A stretch of DNA of 47,188 nucleotides from Candidatus Kaiserbacteria bacterium RIFCSPHIGHO2_02_FULL_55_25 (GTDB lineage Bacteria; Patescibacteriota; Minisyncoccia; Phycocordibacterales; UBA2100). The first letter of the stretch is position 1; every line of letters starts with the position of its first letter. Below the pieces are notes generated by a model that saw nothing but the letters and a program-made list of their open reading frames with translations, ran no database searches and was not told the origin of the DNA. Of the stretch, positions 38,680 to 47,188 are shown one piece after another. Location: positions 1-47,188 of the forward strand of contig MFLL01000032.1 in assembly GCA_001781335.1 (NCBI GenBank), read 5' to 3'. A program made the translations under genes and the position numbers.

Positions 38680-40464
38680 ATGGCGATAGAAGGACATATA
38701 TCAGTTACCGACCTAGCTCGCATCTTTGGGGTGTCCCGTCAGGCGGTACAAAAGATGCTCAAGGGCCAGGAGGGGCTTCGTATCAAGAAAGTCGGGGCGG
38801 GATTCTTGTATGAAATTGATGCCCTCCCAAAGGAGATGCAGGAGCGAATCCATGCGGCGCAAAAAGAGGCGGCGGATAGCGTAATTCGCGCCGGTACTCG
38901 AAAACACAAAGATATCGACTTCGAGCAGGAACTTTGGAGCGCGGCGGACAAGCTCCGCGGGAACATTGATGCCGGCGAATATAAGCACGTCGTACTCGGG
39001 CTCCTCTTCTTGAAGTACGTGTCCGATGCGTTCTATATGCGCCGCGCAGAACTCGAGAAGCGGCTCGCCGACCCGAGGGACAAAGAATTTTACATAGCGG
39101 ACGAAAAGGGACGCGCTGTCATTTTTGAGAATCGCGATTCATATCGAAGCACCGGTATTTTTTATATACCAGAGAAATCGCGGTGGGAACATCTGCGTGA
39201 GCACGCGATGCACTCCGATATCGGCAAGTATATAGATGATGCGATGCTCGCGGTCGAAGAAGAGAACCCGAAACAGCTCAAGGGAGTGCTCCCGAAAATA
39301 TTCACCCGTACGCCGCTCGAGAGCAACGTGCTCGGCGAGCTCGTGAACATTTTTTCTCGTATCAAATTCAACCACGACATCGACCACGAGAAAGACATGC
39401 TCGGGCGAGTGTATGAATATTTCCTTGGGCAGTTTGCTTCTTCCGAAGGAAAGCGGGGCGGCGAATTTTATTCGCCAAGGTCGCTCGTAAAACTTATCGT
39501 CGAAATCCTCGCGCCGTATGAGAACGCGCGCATCTTCGACCCTGCGGCCGGAAGTGGCGGTATGTTCGTACAATCAAGCTCGTATCTCAAGGCGCACGGT
39601 AAAGACGCGGCGCACCTCGCGGTATTCGGGCAGGAAAGCAATACAACGACTTGGCGGCTTTGCCGGATGAATCTCGCTATAAGGGGAATTTTCGGTGATA
39701 TCCAAGTGGGCAACTCCTACTACGACGACAAATTCTCCGACCTTCGTGCAGATTTTGTAATCGCCAACCCGCCCTTTAATGCGGAATGGGACCCCAATCG
39801 ATTGAGCGAGAACGATCCCCGCCTCAAATATGGGACGCCGCCCGCAAGCAACGCCAATTACATGTGGATACAGCACTTCATCCATCACTTGGCACCGAAT
39901 GGCATGGCGGGCTTTGTTATGGCCAACGGCGCTCTTGCGGTCGGCGGCCGAGAGGGCGAAATCCGCAAAAAGATTATTGAAGCAGATTTTGTGGATGTCA
40001 TCGTCGCATGCCCTCCGAAGCTCTTCTACAACGTTGCTCTGCCTGTTTCTCTGTGGTTTGTGGCAAAAAATAAAAAGGGCGACCGATTCCGCAATCGCGC
40101 CGGAGAGACGCTTTTTATAGATGCGCGAGAGCAAGTTGAAGCGATATCCCGTAAACAGGTTGTCTTTACCGACGAGCACATAAAAAAGATTGCGGATACC
40201 GTTCGCGCATGGCGCGGGGAGAAAGGCGCACCGGAGTACCACGATGTCCCCGGCTTTGCCAAGGCGGTCAAGAGAGAAGATATCGAGAAGTCGGGCTATG
40301 TGCTCACGCCCGGCCGATACGTAGGACTCGCAGACGAGGTGGACGATGGTGTGTCATTTGAGGACAAGATGCAAAAACTCTCGGGAGAGCTAAAGGATGC
40401 GTTCAAGAAGGGTGATGAACTCGAAGCGCGGATAACAGAAAACCTTAAGCGAATGCAATTTTAA
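38680..40464 (+). CDS. hsdM: type I R-M methyltransferase subunit HsdM with N-terminal HTH
   Basis: A 594-residue adenine-N6 methyltransferase of a type I restriction system. Residues about 8-60 form an added helix-turn-helix (ISVTDLARIFGVSRQAVQKMLKGQ...FLYEIDALPKEMQ), a Mu/MerR-like DNA-binding module not part of normal HsdM. Then the HsdM N-domain (LWSAADKLRGNIDAGEYKHVVLGLLFLKYVSD), SAM motif I DPAAGSGGMF (287-296) and catalytic NPPF (363-366), plus YMWIQHFIHHLAPNG. TATCAT 6 nt upstream fixes the ATG at 38680 and so includes the HTH. First gene of the operon. Confidence 0.92.
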   Translation: MAIEGHISVTDLARIFGVSRQAVQKMLKGQEGLRIKKVGAGFLYEIDALPKEMQERIHAAQKEAADSVIRAGTRKHKDIDFEQELWSAADKLRGNIDAGEYKHVVLGLLFLKYVSDAFYMRRAELEKRLADPRDKEFYIADEKGRAVIFENRDSYRSTGIFYIPEKSRWEHLREHAMHSDIGKYIDDAMLAVEEENPKQLKGVLPKIFTRTPLESNVLGELVNIFSRIKFNHDIDHEKDMLGRVYEYFLGQFASSEGKRGGEFYSPRSLVKLIVEILAPYENARIFDPAAGSGGMFVQSSSYLKAHGKDAAHLAVFGQESNTTTWRLCRMNLAIRGIFGDIQVGNSYYDDKFSDLRADFVIANPPFNAEWDPNRLSENDPRLKYGTPPASNANYMWIQHFIHHLAPNGMAGFVMANGALAVGGREGEIRKKIIEADFVDVIVACPPKLFYNVALPVSLWFVAKNKKGDRFRNRAGETLFIDAREQVEAISRKQVVFTDEHIKKIADTVRAWRGEKGAPEYHDVPGFAKAVKREDIEKSGYVLTPGRYVGLADEVDDGVSFEDKMQKLSGELKDAFKKGDELEARITENLKRMQF

Positions 40465-40466
40465 AT

Positions 40467-41351
40467 ATGGCACTCCTCAATCCTTTACATCTCAAAAGTG
40501 TTGTAGCGATTGGCGCGCTCAATAAGCGAAAGAAATTCACCTGCCAAGCGACCGGGTTTTTGGTTGGTTTCCTCGCTAAAAATTCCAAAGATCCTACAAA
40601 GCGCGCATATTACGTCTTTCTTGTGACAAACCGCCATGTCTTTGATGGGAAAGATGGCGCACATCTTCGATTTAACTTGCAAAATGGAAAATCTGAAGTC
40701 GTCCCACAAGCGTTGAAGTTTCCGAATAATGAACTGAGGTGGCTAGCCCATCCGAACAAGAAAGTTGATCTGGCTCTTCTCAATGTCAACCCTCAAGTAC
40801 TCGTCCAACACGGCATCGACTACATTTTCTTCAATGAGGAAATGTTTGCCTATCAACGAGATTTCGGACGGTTAGGGATTTCTGTTGGAGACGATGTCTT
40901 CGCGCTTGGCTTCCCGATGGGATTCGCTGGCATCACGCAGAATTTTCCATATGCAAAAACAGGAATTATATCTCGGTTTGACAAGGAGTTACTAAGAAGT
41001 AACAAAGCATTTCTGGTCGATTCGTCGATTTTTCCGGGAAACAGCGGTGGTCCGGTTATCCTAAGACCGACTAACACCGCCTTGGCGAATACCAAAGTGG
41101 TCTCATCGGCATATTTGTTGGGCGCAATTACGGGTTACTTGCCTTATAGAGAAGAGTTATGGACTCACCAAACAAACCCGCCGACGGTCGTCAGTTTAGA
41201 ACGTGAACATTCTGGGCTGTCCTTCGTAGTACCGATGGATTACGTGAAGCAGATTTTCGGACGTTGGATAAAAGCCAAGAAACGGCTTGAAAAGGCGCAG
41301 GAAAGCAACGGAGGGCAACCCGCTGCGCCGGATATAAAAACAAGCGTATGA
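40467..41351 (+). CDS. trypsin-like serine protease inside the R-M operon
   Basis: A 294-residue chymotrypsin-fold peptidase with the full triad: His57 in VTNRHVFD, Asp101 in KVDLALL, Ser193 in FPGNSGGPV. No signal peptide or TM, so cytoplasmic. It starts 2 nt after hsdM and is followed by a small coiled-coil gene, then hsdS. Trypsin-like proteases occur in several bacterial defence systems as effectors or activators. A role coupled to this R-M system is inference from context; self-processing or housekeeping cleavage is also possible. Confidence 0.88.
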   Translation: MALLNPLHLKSVVAIGALNKRKKFTCQATGFLVGFLAKNSKDPTKRAYYVFLVTNRHVFDGKDGAHLRFNLQNGKSEVVPQALKFPNNELRWLAHPNKKVDLALLNVNPQVLVQHGIDYIFFNEEMFAYQRDFGRLGISVGDDVFALGFPMGFAGITQNFPYAKTGIISRFDKELLRSNKAFLVDSSIFPGNSGGPVILRPTNTALANTKVVSSAYLLGAITGYLPYREELWTHQTNPPTVVSLEREHSGLSFVVPMDYVKQIFGRWIKAKKRLEKAQESNGGQPAAPDIKTSV

Positions 41352-41367
41352 CCACAAAAAACGAAAT

Positions 41368-41811
41368 GTGATTGAGACAATACAAAACACCTCGCTCCTA
41401 TTTAATACGCTGGCAGGCGTGGCTAATGTTATTTTAGGCGGTCTCAATATCTATTTGTTTATCCAAAATCGGAGGGAAAGACATTCTCGACTGCATCGCG
41501 ACATCAATGTCAAGGAATCAGAGTTAGAGGCCTTGAGGTTGCAACACCGGCAGGAACGCGAAGAGTTGGAGGCCAATTACGAAGGCGGAGTTAGAGAAAG
41601 TGAATTTATGCGTGTTGACGCTAGGACTGAAAATGACAGGCGAAGGTTCGACAGGATGTGGCAGAGACAACGAGGCGAAGAGGAAATAGCTTTTGCTGAA
41701 CTTGGCCATCTGTATGAATTAAGAGACGGACAGCAGGGATATTTTGTCCAGCAAGAGTCAAAAATCATCAAACCTTGGAATGCTATCCGAAAGTTTTTCA
41801 AACGCCTATGA
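41368..41811 (+). CDS. membrane-anchored coiled-coil protein
   Basis: A 147-residue protein with one TM near the N-terminus (NTLAGVANVILGGLNIYLFI, about 13-32), then a long charged coiled coil (ERHSRLHRDINVKESELEALRLQHRQEREELEANY) and a basic C-terminus (IRKFFKRL). Start GTG at 41368. A short ATG ORF (41348-41371) ahead of it resembles the first codons of hsdS. The stop overlaps the hsdS start (ATGA). Function unknown; the anchor and coiled coil suggest a sensor or scaffold for the operon. Confidence 0.7.
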   Translation: MIETIQNTSLLFNTLAGVANVILGGLNIYLFIQNRRERHSRLHRDINVKESELEALRLQHRQEREELEANYEGGVRESEFMRVDARTENDRRRFDRMWQRQRGEEEIAFAELGHLYELRDGQQGYFVQQESKIIKPWNAIRKFFKRL

Positions 41812-42893
41812 CCGCAAAAACCAATACAACTTGGCGAACGATGAGGTTGGGAGACGTGGCGAGCAACTTTGACTCGAAGCGTCGGCCACTTTCCTCTATG
41901 CAACGAGCAAGTATGCGCGGCTCATACCCATACTATGGTGCAGCAGAAATTTTTGACTACATAAACGATTATATCTTTGACGGTCTGCATTTACTTGTTG
42001 CTGAAGACGGTACCGTTACTACAGACGATGGACATCCTGTCTTGCAGCTTGCTGATGGAAAGTTTTGGGTAAATAACCACGCACATATCATAAAAGGAGA
42101 GGATGACGAAGATACAAAATATCTATACTACGCCCTTTCCACCATCGGGATTAATCCTTACATCACGGGAGCTGTTCAGCTCAAGATTACGCAACAGAAC
42201 TTGAATAGCATTGAGATCTCGTTTCCGGAAAAATCGGAACGTCAAAAGTTGGTGGAGGTACTGGCGGCGTTTGATGAAAAAATAGAGAACAACAACCGCA
42301 TCATCAAGACACTTGAAGAAATGGCGCAGGCGATTTTCAAGAAACGATTCGACGTCCCAGTCGATGATCTACCGAAAGGATGGGGGGTGAGAAATGTGCT
42401 TGAAATAGTGAAGCGAATCTCTGTTGGCAAAAAGTACGAAAACAAAACTGCTCTATCAGCCGGCAAAGTGCCCATCTTGGATCAAGGACAATCGGGATAT
42501 ATCGGCTTTCATAATGACGAGCCAGGTGTGGGGGCAAGTATCGATGAGCCGGTCGTCGTCTTCACAAATCACACTTGCAATTATCGACTTATGACACGGT
42601 CATTTTCTGCAATTCAAAACGTACTACCGTATGTGGGGACGAACGGCTACCCAACGCTCTTCGTCTACTACCTCACACGTGGGAAAATCACTATGCAGGA
42701 ATACAAGGGACATTGGCCGGATTTTGAACAGCAAGATTTCGTGGTACCGCCCCCAGCACTCGCTGAGGAATTCGCGTCTTTCGTAAAGCCAATGGTGCAG
42801 AAAACAGTTGAAGCAGAGAACGAAAACCAAAAACTCGGTGCCATACGCGACCTCCTTCTACCGCGCCTGATGAGTGGAGAAATACGAGTATAA
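41808..42893 (+). CDS. hsdS: type I R-M specificity subunit HsdS
   Basis: A 361-residue HsdS with two target-recognition domains and conserved helices. TRD1 begins WRTMRLGDVASNFDSKRR and ends ISFPEKSERQKLVEVLAAFDEKIENNNRIIKTLEEMAQAIFKKRF (central helix). TRD2 begins GWGVRNVLEIVKRISVGKKYENK and ends VPPPALAEEFASFVKPMVQKTVEAENENQKLGAIRDLLLPRLMSG (distal helix). It defines the bipartite recognition sequence, not deducible here. It starts within ATGA overlapping the previous gene. Confidence 0.92.
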   Translation: MTAKTNTTWRTMRLGDVASNFDSKRRPLSSMQRASMRGSYPYYGAAEIFDYINDYIFDGLHLLVAEDGTVTTDDGHPVLQLADGKFWVNNHAHIIKGEDDEDTKYLYYALSTIGINPYITGAVQLKITQQNLNSIEISFPEKSERQKLVEVLAAFDEKIENNNRIIKTLEEMAQAIFKKRFDVPVDDLPKGWGVRNVLEIVKRISVGKKYENKTALSAGKVPILDQGQSGYIGFHNDEPGVGASIDEPVVVFTNHTCNYRLMTRSFSAIQNVLPYVGTNGYPTLFVYYLTRGKITMQEYKGHWPDFEQQDFVVPPPALAEEFASFVKPMVQKTVEAENENQKLGAIRDLLLPRLMSGEIRV

Positions 42894-42895
42894 AT

Positions 42896-43399
42896 ATGGC
42901 AACAACCACAATTTTGCAGCTAATCTCCAACTCAAATGTGTTCTCACCGCTAGTTTCCGGTGTTGTGGCAGCTACTGTCGCTTTGTGTGGACAGTACTAT
43001 TTTTTCTTAAAGAATCGTAATGAGGAAAGATACCAGAAACTCTATGGGCCACTCATATATCAATTGCTGAAAATGAGACTACTCACTAGCAACAGAGAGC
43101 AGCTAACGGCGGAAATTATGCAGGAACTCCGAGACCCAAGCCAAAGAATAGAAGAGATGCAAACACATGGCAGGCCGTTAGTTCTTGAGTGGATAAAACA
43201 TAAAGAAAGCATAGAGAAACTTTTCGAAGAATATCCAGGGCAAATAAAAAATGAAGACATTGGCTTGGTGGGTGACTTTTTGGATGGATGTATCAAACGA
43301 AAAATAACGGAAGATGGAAAAAACTGGTACACAACGGAAGAGAGAACAAACAAGCTAATGACAGCAATTCAAGCCTTACAAGAAAGATTCCTGCCATGA
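42896..43399 (+). CDS. membrane-anchored helical protein in the R-M operon
   Basis: A 167-residue protein with one TM (about 16-38, SPLVSGVVAATVALCGQYYFFL), then KNRNEERYQKLYGPLIYQLLKMRLL and a helical domain (LTAEIMQELRDPSQRIEEMQ...YPGQIKNEDIGLVGDFLDGC). The base composition is more AT-rich than the flanking hsd genes, suggesting separate acquisition. It is 2 nt after hsdS; its stop overlaps the hsdR start. Same topology as the 41368 gene. Function unknown. Confidence 0.7.
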   Translation: MATTTILQLISNSNVFSPLVSGVVAATVALCGQYYFFLKNRNEERYQKLYGPLIYQLLKMRLLTSNREQLTAEIMQELRDPSQRIEEMQTHGRPLVLEWIKHKESIEKLFEEYPGQIKNEDIGLVGDFLDGCIKRKITEDGKNWYTTEERTNKLMTAIQALQERFLP

Positions 43400-46300
43400 C
43401 CAACAAACTCAATGAAAATTCGCTTGCCGAACAGCCGGTCATTGAATGGCTCAAGGAGCTCGGCTATGACTACGAATTCGGGCCGGACTTGGCACCCGGA
43501 CAAATAACCGCAGAGCGGGAGAATTTCCGCGAAGTGCTGCTTTTGACGCGCTTGAAACGTTCTATTCGTAGGCTCAATCCCGACCTTCCGGATATTGGCA
43601 TAGAGGCGGCGAGCCGAGCCCTGTCTGATGTCGTGCGACAGAATCTCGACCTTGCAAACCGCGAAGCGCATACATCCATCACGGAAGGTATCAAGGTTGA
43701 GCTCCGTGACAGCGATGGAACTGACGAAGTGCAGATTGTAAAGGTGATTGATTTTGACGTGCCGCAAAATAATGAATTTCTTGTGGTAAATCAATTCGCG
43801 ATTCAAGGTCCCGACTCTGTGCGCAGGCCGGATGTATTGGTGTACGTGAACGGTATTCCGCTCGGCGTGTTTGAACTCAAGAGCCCAACAAGCGAGTCTG
43901 GAACCATTCGCTCCGCCTTTCTTCAGCTTGAGGACTACAAAAAAGAAATCGCCGACCTCTTCGTGTACAACAACCTCCTCGTTGTCAGCGATTTGGTAAA
44001 GGCCCGATACGGGACTATTTCAAGTGCGTGGGACCGCTTCGCGGTATGGAAAGGGCTTGAGAGCGAACAGGACGACCTCAAGGGAATGTCGGAGCTTGAG
44101 ATTTTGGTGAAAGGCATTTTCCACAAAGAACGGCTCTTAGATATTTTTCGCTACTTTACGATTTTCGAGGCAGACAGCGACGGAGAGTCTCCGAAGTATA
44201 CGAAGAAGGTGGCGCAATACCATCAGTACTATGGGGTAAATAAGGCAGTCGCCGCGACTGTGAAGGCCAAGAAGCCCAAAGGCAACGGCAAGGTCGGAGT
44301 ATTTTGGCACACGCAAGGATCAGGCAAGTCCCTCTCGATGGTGTTTTATGTCAACAAAGTCAAAGTATCTCCGACGCTCAAGAGCCCGACTTTTGTTTTC
44401 CTTACCGACCGCAACGACCTCGATGGCCAATTGCACAAGACTTTTTTACGAACCGGCTACCCGCATGCATGGCAAGCGTCAGGGGTTGACGCATTGCGGG
44501 AGCGTTTGCAGACACCGAGCGGCATTGTATTCACTACGATTCAAAAATTTGAGGATGAGGAAGAGAAGCTGGCGGGCGGGCTATCTCCCGCGGAGAACAT
44601 AATCGTCATTGCCGACGAGGCGCATCGTTCACAGTACGCCAAGCTTGCAGGCAATGTGCGCGAAGCGCTCCCCAACGCTTCGTTCATGGGCATCACCGGC
44701 ACGCCAATCAGCACCGAGTCGCGTGATACCAATCTCGTTTTCGGTGATTACATCAGTACATACAAAATCAATCAAGCGGTTGAAGACGGCGCGACTGTCC
44801 CGATTTTCTATGAGGGTCGGCTGGTACCCCTCCATCTCACCAATCACTTTATAGACGAGGAGTTTGACGAACTTGCGGAAGAACACACGATACCGCAAAG
44901 CGAGGTACTGAAGCGAAAGTTTGCAAAACTGGCTGAACTTGTAGGTACCCCGGAGCGAGTGCGGGAGATTGCCAAAGATATCGTCAACCACTTCAACAAC
45001 CGCGGACTTGAGGGCAAGGCGATGGTGGTAACCATGAAGCGAGAAATCGCCGCCGCTATGTACGAGGCAATCACGGCGCTGCCCTCTGCCCCAGAGGTGG
45101 CGGTAGTCATTTCAAACGCGGAGGAGTTTGCCGGACGTATCCAGCCAGAACTTCGCGCGAAAGAATTGGAGAAACGATTCAAAAGTATTACCGACCCCCT
45201 GAAAATTGTCATCGTCTGCGACATGTGGCTCACCGGCTTTGACGTACCGCACTTGCACACCATGTATATCGACAAGCCGCTCAAGAACCACACGCTCATG
45301 CAGGCGATTGCGCGAGTTAACCGCATTTTTCGAGACAAGCCCGCAGGGCTCGTCGTTGATTACATCGGTATAGCCGATAATCTCAAGAAGGCACTTTCAA
45401 TCTACAGCGCCGACGATCGAAAGAACACGATGTTCCCAATAGAAGACATCGTGGCGAAGATGAAAGAGAAATATGACGTTGTTTCTTCGATGCTTTCCGG
45501 TGTGGCATACAGCGGATATCGCAAACTCGCCGCAGGCGAAGCAGCGAAGGTGTTTTATGAAGCGCTCAACTCTCTACTCACTGACCCGAAGACCGAAGGA
45601 CTCGATGAGGAGCGCAAGATGAGATTCTTGAAAGAAGCAGAGCTTCTCTCGAAGCTTTTTGGATTTGTCATGCCCCATCCCGAAGCTAACAGGATTCGCG
45701 ATGACGTTGAATTTTTCCGTGCCTTGAAGCGGGCAATAAACAAGCTTTCAGACTCCGCAGATTTTTTGCCGTCTATGGATACGGCCGGTATCGAGTCTGC
45801 GATTCGCGAACTTATATCGGAAAGTGTCGCAGCGGAGGGTGTTATAGACATTCTCAAGATGAACGACGGCACGAAGGCCGATTTATCAATTTTCGACGAT
45901 AAGTTTCTTGAAGAGGTAAAAAATCTCAAGTACAAAAACTTGGCTGTAGAAGTCCTGAAAAAACTATTGAGCGATGAGCTACGTGTCCGAGTGAAGAAAA
46001 ACGTCACCCGCTACGAGACACTGATGCGTTTACTCGAACAGATTATTGAGGAGTATGAAAACAACATTATCAATTCGAGCAAGGTAATCGAACGACTCGT
46101 TGAACTCGCTAAGGAAATTAAAAAGACGGAACTCGCGATGCGCGATACTGGCCTCACGGAGGAAGAAGCGGCATTCTACGATCTCGTATCAAAAGGTAAG
46201 CACGCAATCGCACGAAACGGTGAGCTCAAAGCATTGGTGAAAGAAATGGTTTCGTTGATTAAGCGCGATTTGACGGTGGACTGGTCAAATAGCGAGGTTA

Positions 46301-46437
46301 TTAAATCACGCATTCGCGCAAATGTTCGGCTCATGCTTTTGCGCAAGCAGGTTCCCGCGGAAGAGGCGGAGGTGCTCGTGGAGTCTATCTACAATCAAGC
46401 GTTCGCGTTGTTTAGGGACTTTAGTGCCGCGCGATAG
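43396..46437 (+). CDS. hsdR: type I restriction endonuclease subunit HsdR
   Basis: A 1013-residue motor/nuclease subunit that translocates and cuts unmethylated DNA. The N-terminal PD-(D/E)xK nuclease has D146 (RRPDVLVYV) and E160-x-K162 (VFELKSP). The SF2 helicase follows: Walker A HTQGSGKS (305-312), DEAH box IADEAHRSQY (407-410), motif III GITGTPIS, and IVIVCDMWLTGFDVPHLHTMYIDKPLKNHTLMQAIARVNRIF (motifs V-VI). A helical C-terminus interacts with HsdM. I chose the ATG at 43396 within ATGA overlapping the previous stop. Length and motifs are intact, so restriction is probably active. Confidence 0.95.
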   Translation: MTNKLNENSLAEQPVIEWLKELGYDYEFGPDLAPGQITAERENFREVLLLTRLKRSIRRLNPDLPDIGIEAASRALSDVVRQNLDLANREAHTSITEGIKVELRDSDGTDEVQIVKVIDFDVPQNNEFLVVNQFAIQGPDSVRRPDVLVYVNGIPLGVFELKSPTSESGTIRSAFLQLEDYKKEIADLFVYNNLLVVSDLVKARYGTISSAWDRFAVWKGLESEQDDLKGMSELEILVKGIFHKERLLDIFRYFTIFEADSDGESPKYTKKVAQYHQYYGVNKAVAATVKAKKPKGNGKVGVFWHTQGSGKSLSMVFYVNKVKVSPTLKSPTFVFLTDRNDLDGQLHKTFLRTGYPHAWQASGVDALRERLQTPSGIVFTTIQKFEDEEEKLAGGLSPAENIIVIADEAHRSQYAKLAGNVREALPNASFMGITGTPISTESRDTNLVFGDYISTYKINQAVEDGATVPIFYEGRLVPLHLTNHFIDEEFDELAEEHTIPQSEVLKRKFAKLAELVGTPERVREIAKDIVNHFNNRGLEGKAMVVTMKREIAAAMYEAITALPSAPEVAVVISNAEEFAGRIQPELRAKELEKRFKSITDPLKIVIVCDMWLTGFDVPHLHTMYIDKPLKNHTLMQAIARVNRIFRDKPAGLVVDYIGIADNLKKALSIYSADDRKNTMFPIEDIVAKMKEKYDVVSSMLSGVAYSGYRKLAAGEAAKVFYEALNSLLTDPKTEGLDEERKMRFLKEAELLSKLFGFVMPHPEANRIRDDVEFFRALKRAINKLSDSADFLPSMDTAGIESAIRELISESVAAEGVIDILKMNDGTKADLSIFDDKFLEEVKNLKYKNLAVEVLKKLLSDELRVRVKKNVTRYETLMRLLEQIIEEYENNIINSSKVIERLVELAKEIKKTELAMRDTGLTEEEAAFYDLVSKGKHAIARNGELKALVKEMVSLIKRDLTVDWSNSEVIKSRIRANVRLMLLRKQVPAEEAEVLVESIYNQAFALFRDFSAAR

Positions 46438-46523
46438 GGAGAAAATCTTATCCTCTAATTATACCACTTCCAGCCAAAAAAGCAAGCATTTGCGGGCCAA
46501 CTATGTGAGCCGTTCGGCTAGGG

Positions 46524-46529
46524 TAAAAT
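46524..46529 (+). promoter_or_regulatory. -10 box of the winged-helix gene
   Basis: TAAAAT ends 6 nt before the ATG at 46536; no Shine-Dalgarno. Confidence 0.5.
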
Positions 46530-46535
46530 ACGGGC

Positions 46536-47093
46536 ATGGCTGACGACGCACCAGTACAAGTACCAACGCCCGAACCAACGCCACCGGAACCCGCACAGGA
46601 AGCGCCTGCGCCCGTAGAAATGCCCGTCCCTGCCCCCGCAGAAGCAACAGCGCCCGAAACCACCCCCGTCGCACAAAGCTCCGGCGAGCCAACGCAAACG
46701 GCTCAGCCCGAAACCCAAACGGCTCAAATGGGAAGAAGTGAGCCGTTACCCGCTCCGAGTGAGCCGTTACCGAATCAGCAACCGGCATCGCAGCCGAGCG
46801 TGCCGGCACAAGTTGCAGCGCCAATCGTACACCTCGGTCGCGATGTGCTAACCAAAGCCCGCGCCACGATTCAAGACCGGAAGCACAAAAAACTCGAAAA
46901 GATTCTGGAATTTCTGGACGCCAAAGCTAAAAATGGTTCGACAGGCTCACCACGAGTCACCAACGACGAGGTAGAAAAACTTCTGCACGTCTCGGACGCA
47001 ACGGCGACACGATATCTCTCTGCATTGGAAAAGGAAGGAAAAATCCAGCAAGTCGGGAAAACAGGAAAAGCAGTTGAGTACACACGCATTTGA
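46536..47093 (+). CDS. proline-rich protein with C-terminal winged helix
   Basis: A 185-residue protein. Residues 1-95 are Pro/Ala/Gln-rich low complexity (PEPTPPEPAQEAP...), probably disordered. Residues about 100-185 form a basic helix (LTKARATIQDRKHKKLEKILEFLDAK) and a winged HTH (VTNDEVEKLLHVSDATATRYLSALEKEGKIQQVGKTGKAVEYTRI). The role is likely DNA binding; it may regulate the adjacent R-M operon, but it has its own promoter. The last 95 nt of the window after it hold nothing I can support. Confidence 0.65.
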   Translation: MADDAPVQVPTPEPTPPEPAQEAPAPVEMPVPAPAEATAPETTPVAQSSGEPTQTAQPETQTAQMGRSEPLPAPSEPLPNQQPASQPSVPAQVAAPIVHLGRDVLTKARATIQDRKHKKLEKILEFLDAKAKNGSTGSPRVTNDEVEKLLHVSDATATRYLSALEKEGKIQQVGKTGKAVEYTRI

Positions 47094-47188
47094 ATTTGAG
47101 TGCAAGGAGGCAAGAAATCGGATGTGAAATGCGATATACAAACGACGCGCAGCCGCGTTTCTCGCGGTTGACCCATGCGCCTGACCAG

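Overview
The window looks like chromosome from a Candidatus Patescibacteria (CPR) bacterium, most likely the Parcubacteria/Kaiserbacteria side. The reasons are a GC-rich but compact layout, TGA used as stop, many small membrane proteins, DUF5652/DUF5667-type proteins, a split type IV pilus locus with several pseudopilins, PaaX/Cas2-like regulators, intron-bearing tRNAs, and a diversity-generating retroelement (DGR). Species-level placement is inference.

Layout. 1-12.1 kb is mostly housekeeping: partial recG, a PLP aminotransferase, murI, an UbiB-family kinase-like protein, an HExxH metalloprotease, tRNA-Ser, two secreted beta-rich proteins, an ECF sigma factor with a membrane partner, comFC and a pterin dehydratase. 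11.5-12.6 kb holds wreckage: the 3' half of a second DGR reverse transcriptase and a frameshifted MazF-like toxin. 12.6-17.5 kb is pilM, pilN-, pilO- and pilP-like genes, pilB and a CheY-like receiver. 17.6-21.3 kb is an IS30-like element plus a complete DGR (target gene with variable repeat, template repeat, avd, reverse transcriptase), splitting the pilus locus. 21.3-27.7 kb resumes with pilT, pilC, a pilin, pilD and three pseudopilins.

27.8-38.4 kb carries ligA, a PaaX-like regulator bracketed by two copies of a palindrome, a decayed second ligA 3' end, gatC-gatA, tRNA-fMet and tRNA-Thr (each with a group I intron), tRNA-Met, tRNA-Asp, two LAGLIDADG-type proteins, an HD hydrolase, an ArsR-like regulator also bracketed by two identical palindromes, and a MazF-like toxin between 67-nt direct repeats. 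38.6-47.1 kb is a type I restriction-modification operon (HTH-hsdM, hsdS, hsdR) with a trypsin-like protease and two membrane/coiled-coil proteins inserted, followed by a winged-helix protein.

Four results stand out. (1) The DGR is unambiguous: 18 differences between template and variable repeats, all at template adenines (18 of 26 A, 0 of 74 other bases). (2) A family of hairpin elements is built from four-fold heptamers of form AGNNNNY. Six copies lie in 10 kb, three of them inside the cleaved leader-peptide coding region of pseudopilin genes. (3) Two unrelated regulators share one architecture: a palindrome upstream and an identical or near-identical copy overlapping the stop codon. One of them sits between ligA and a leftover ligA 3' end, which suggests an integrated cassette. 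(4) Most first genes of transcription units have a TANNNT box, often an extended -10 (TGN), only 6-7 nt before ATG and no Shine-Dalgarno, implying widespread leaderless mRNAs.
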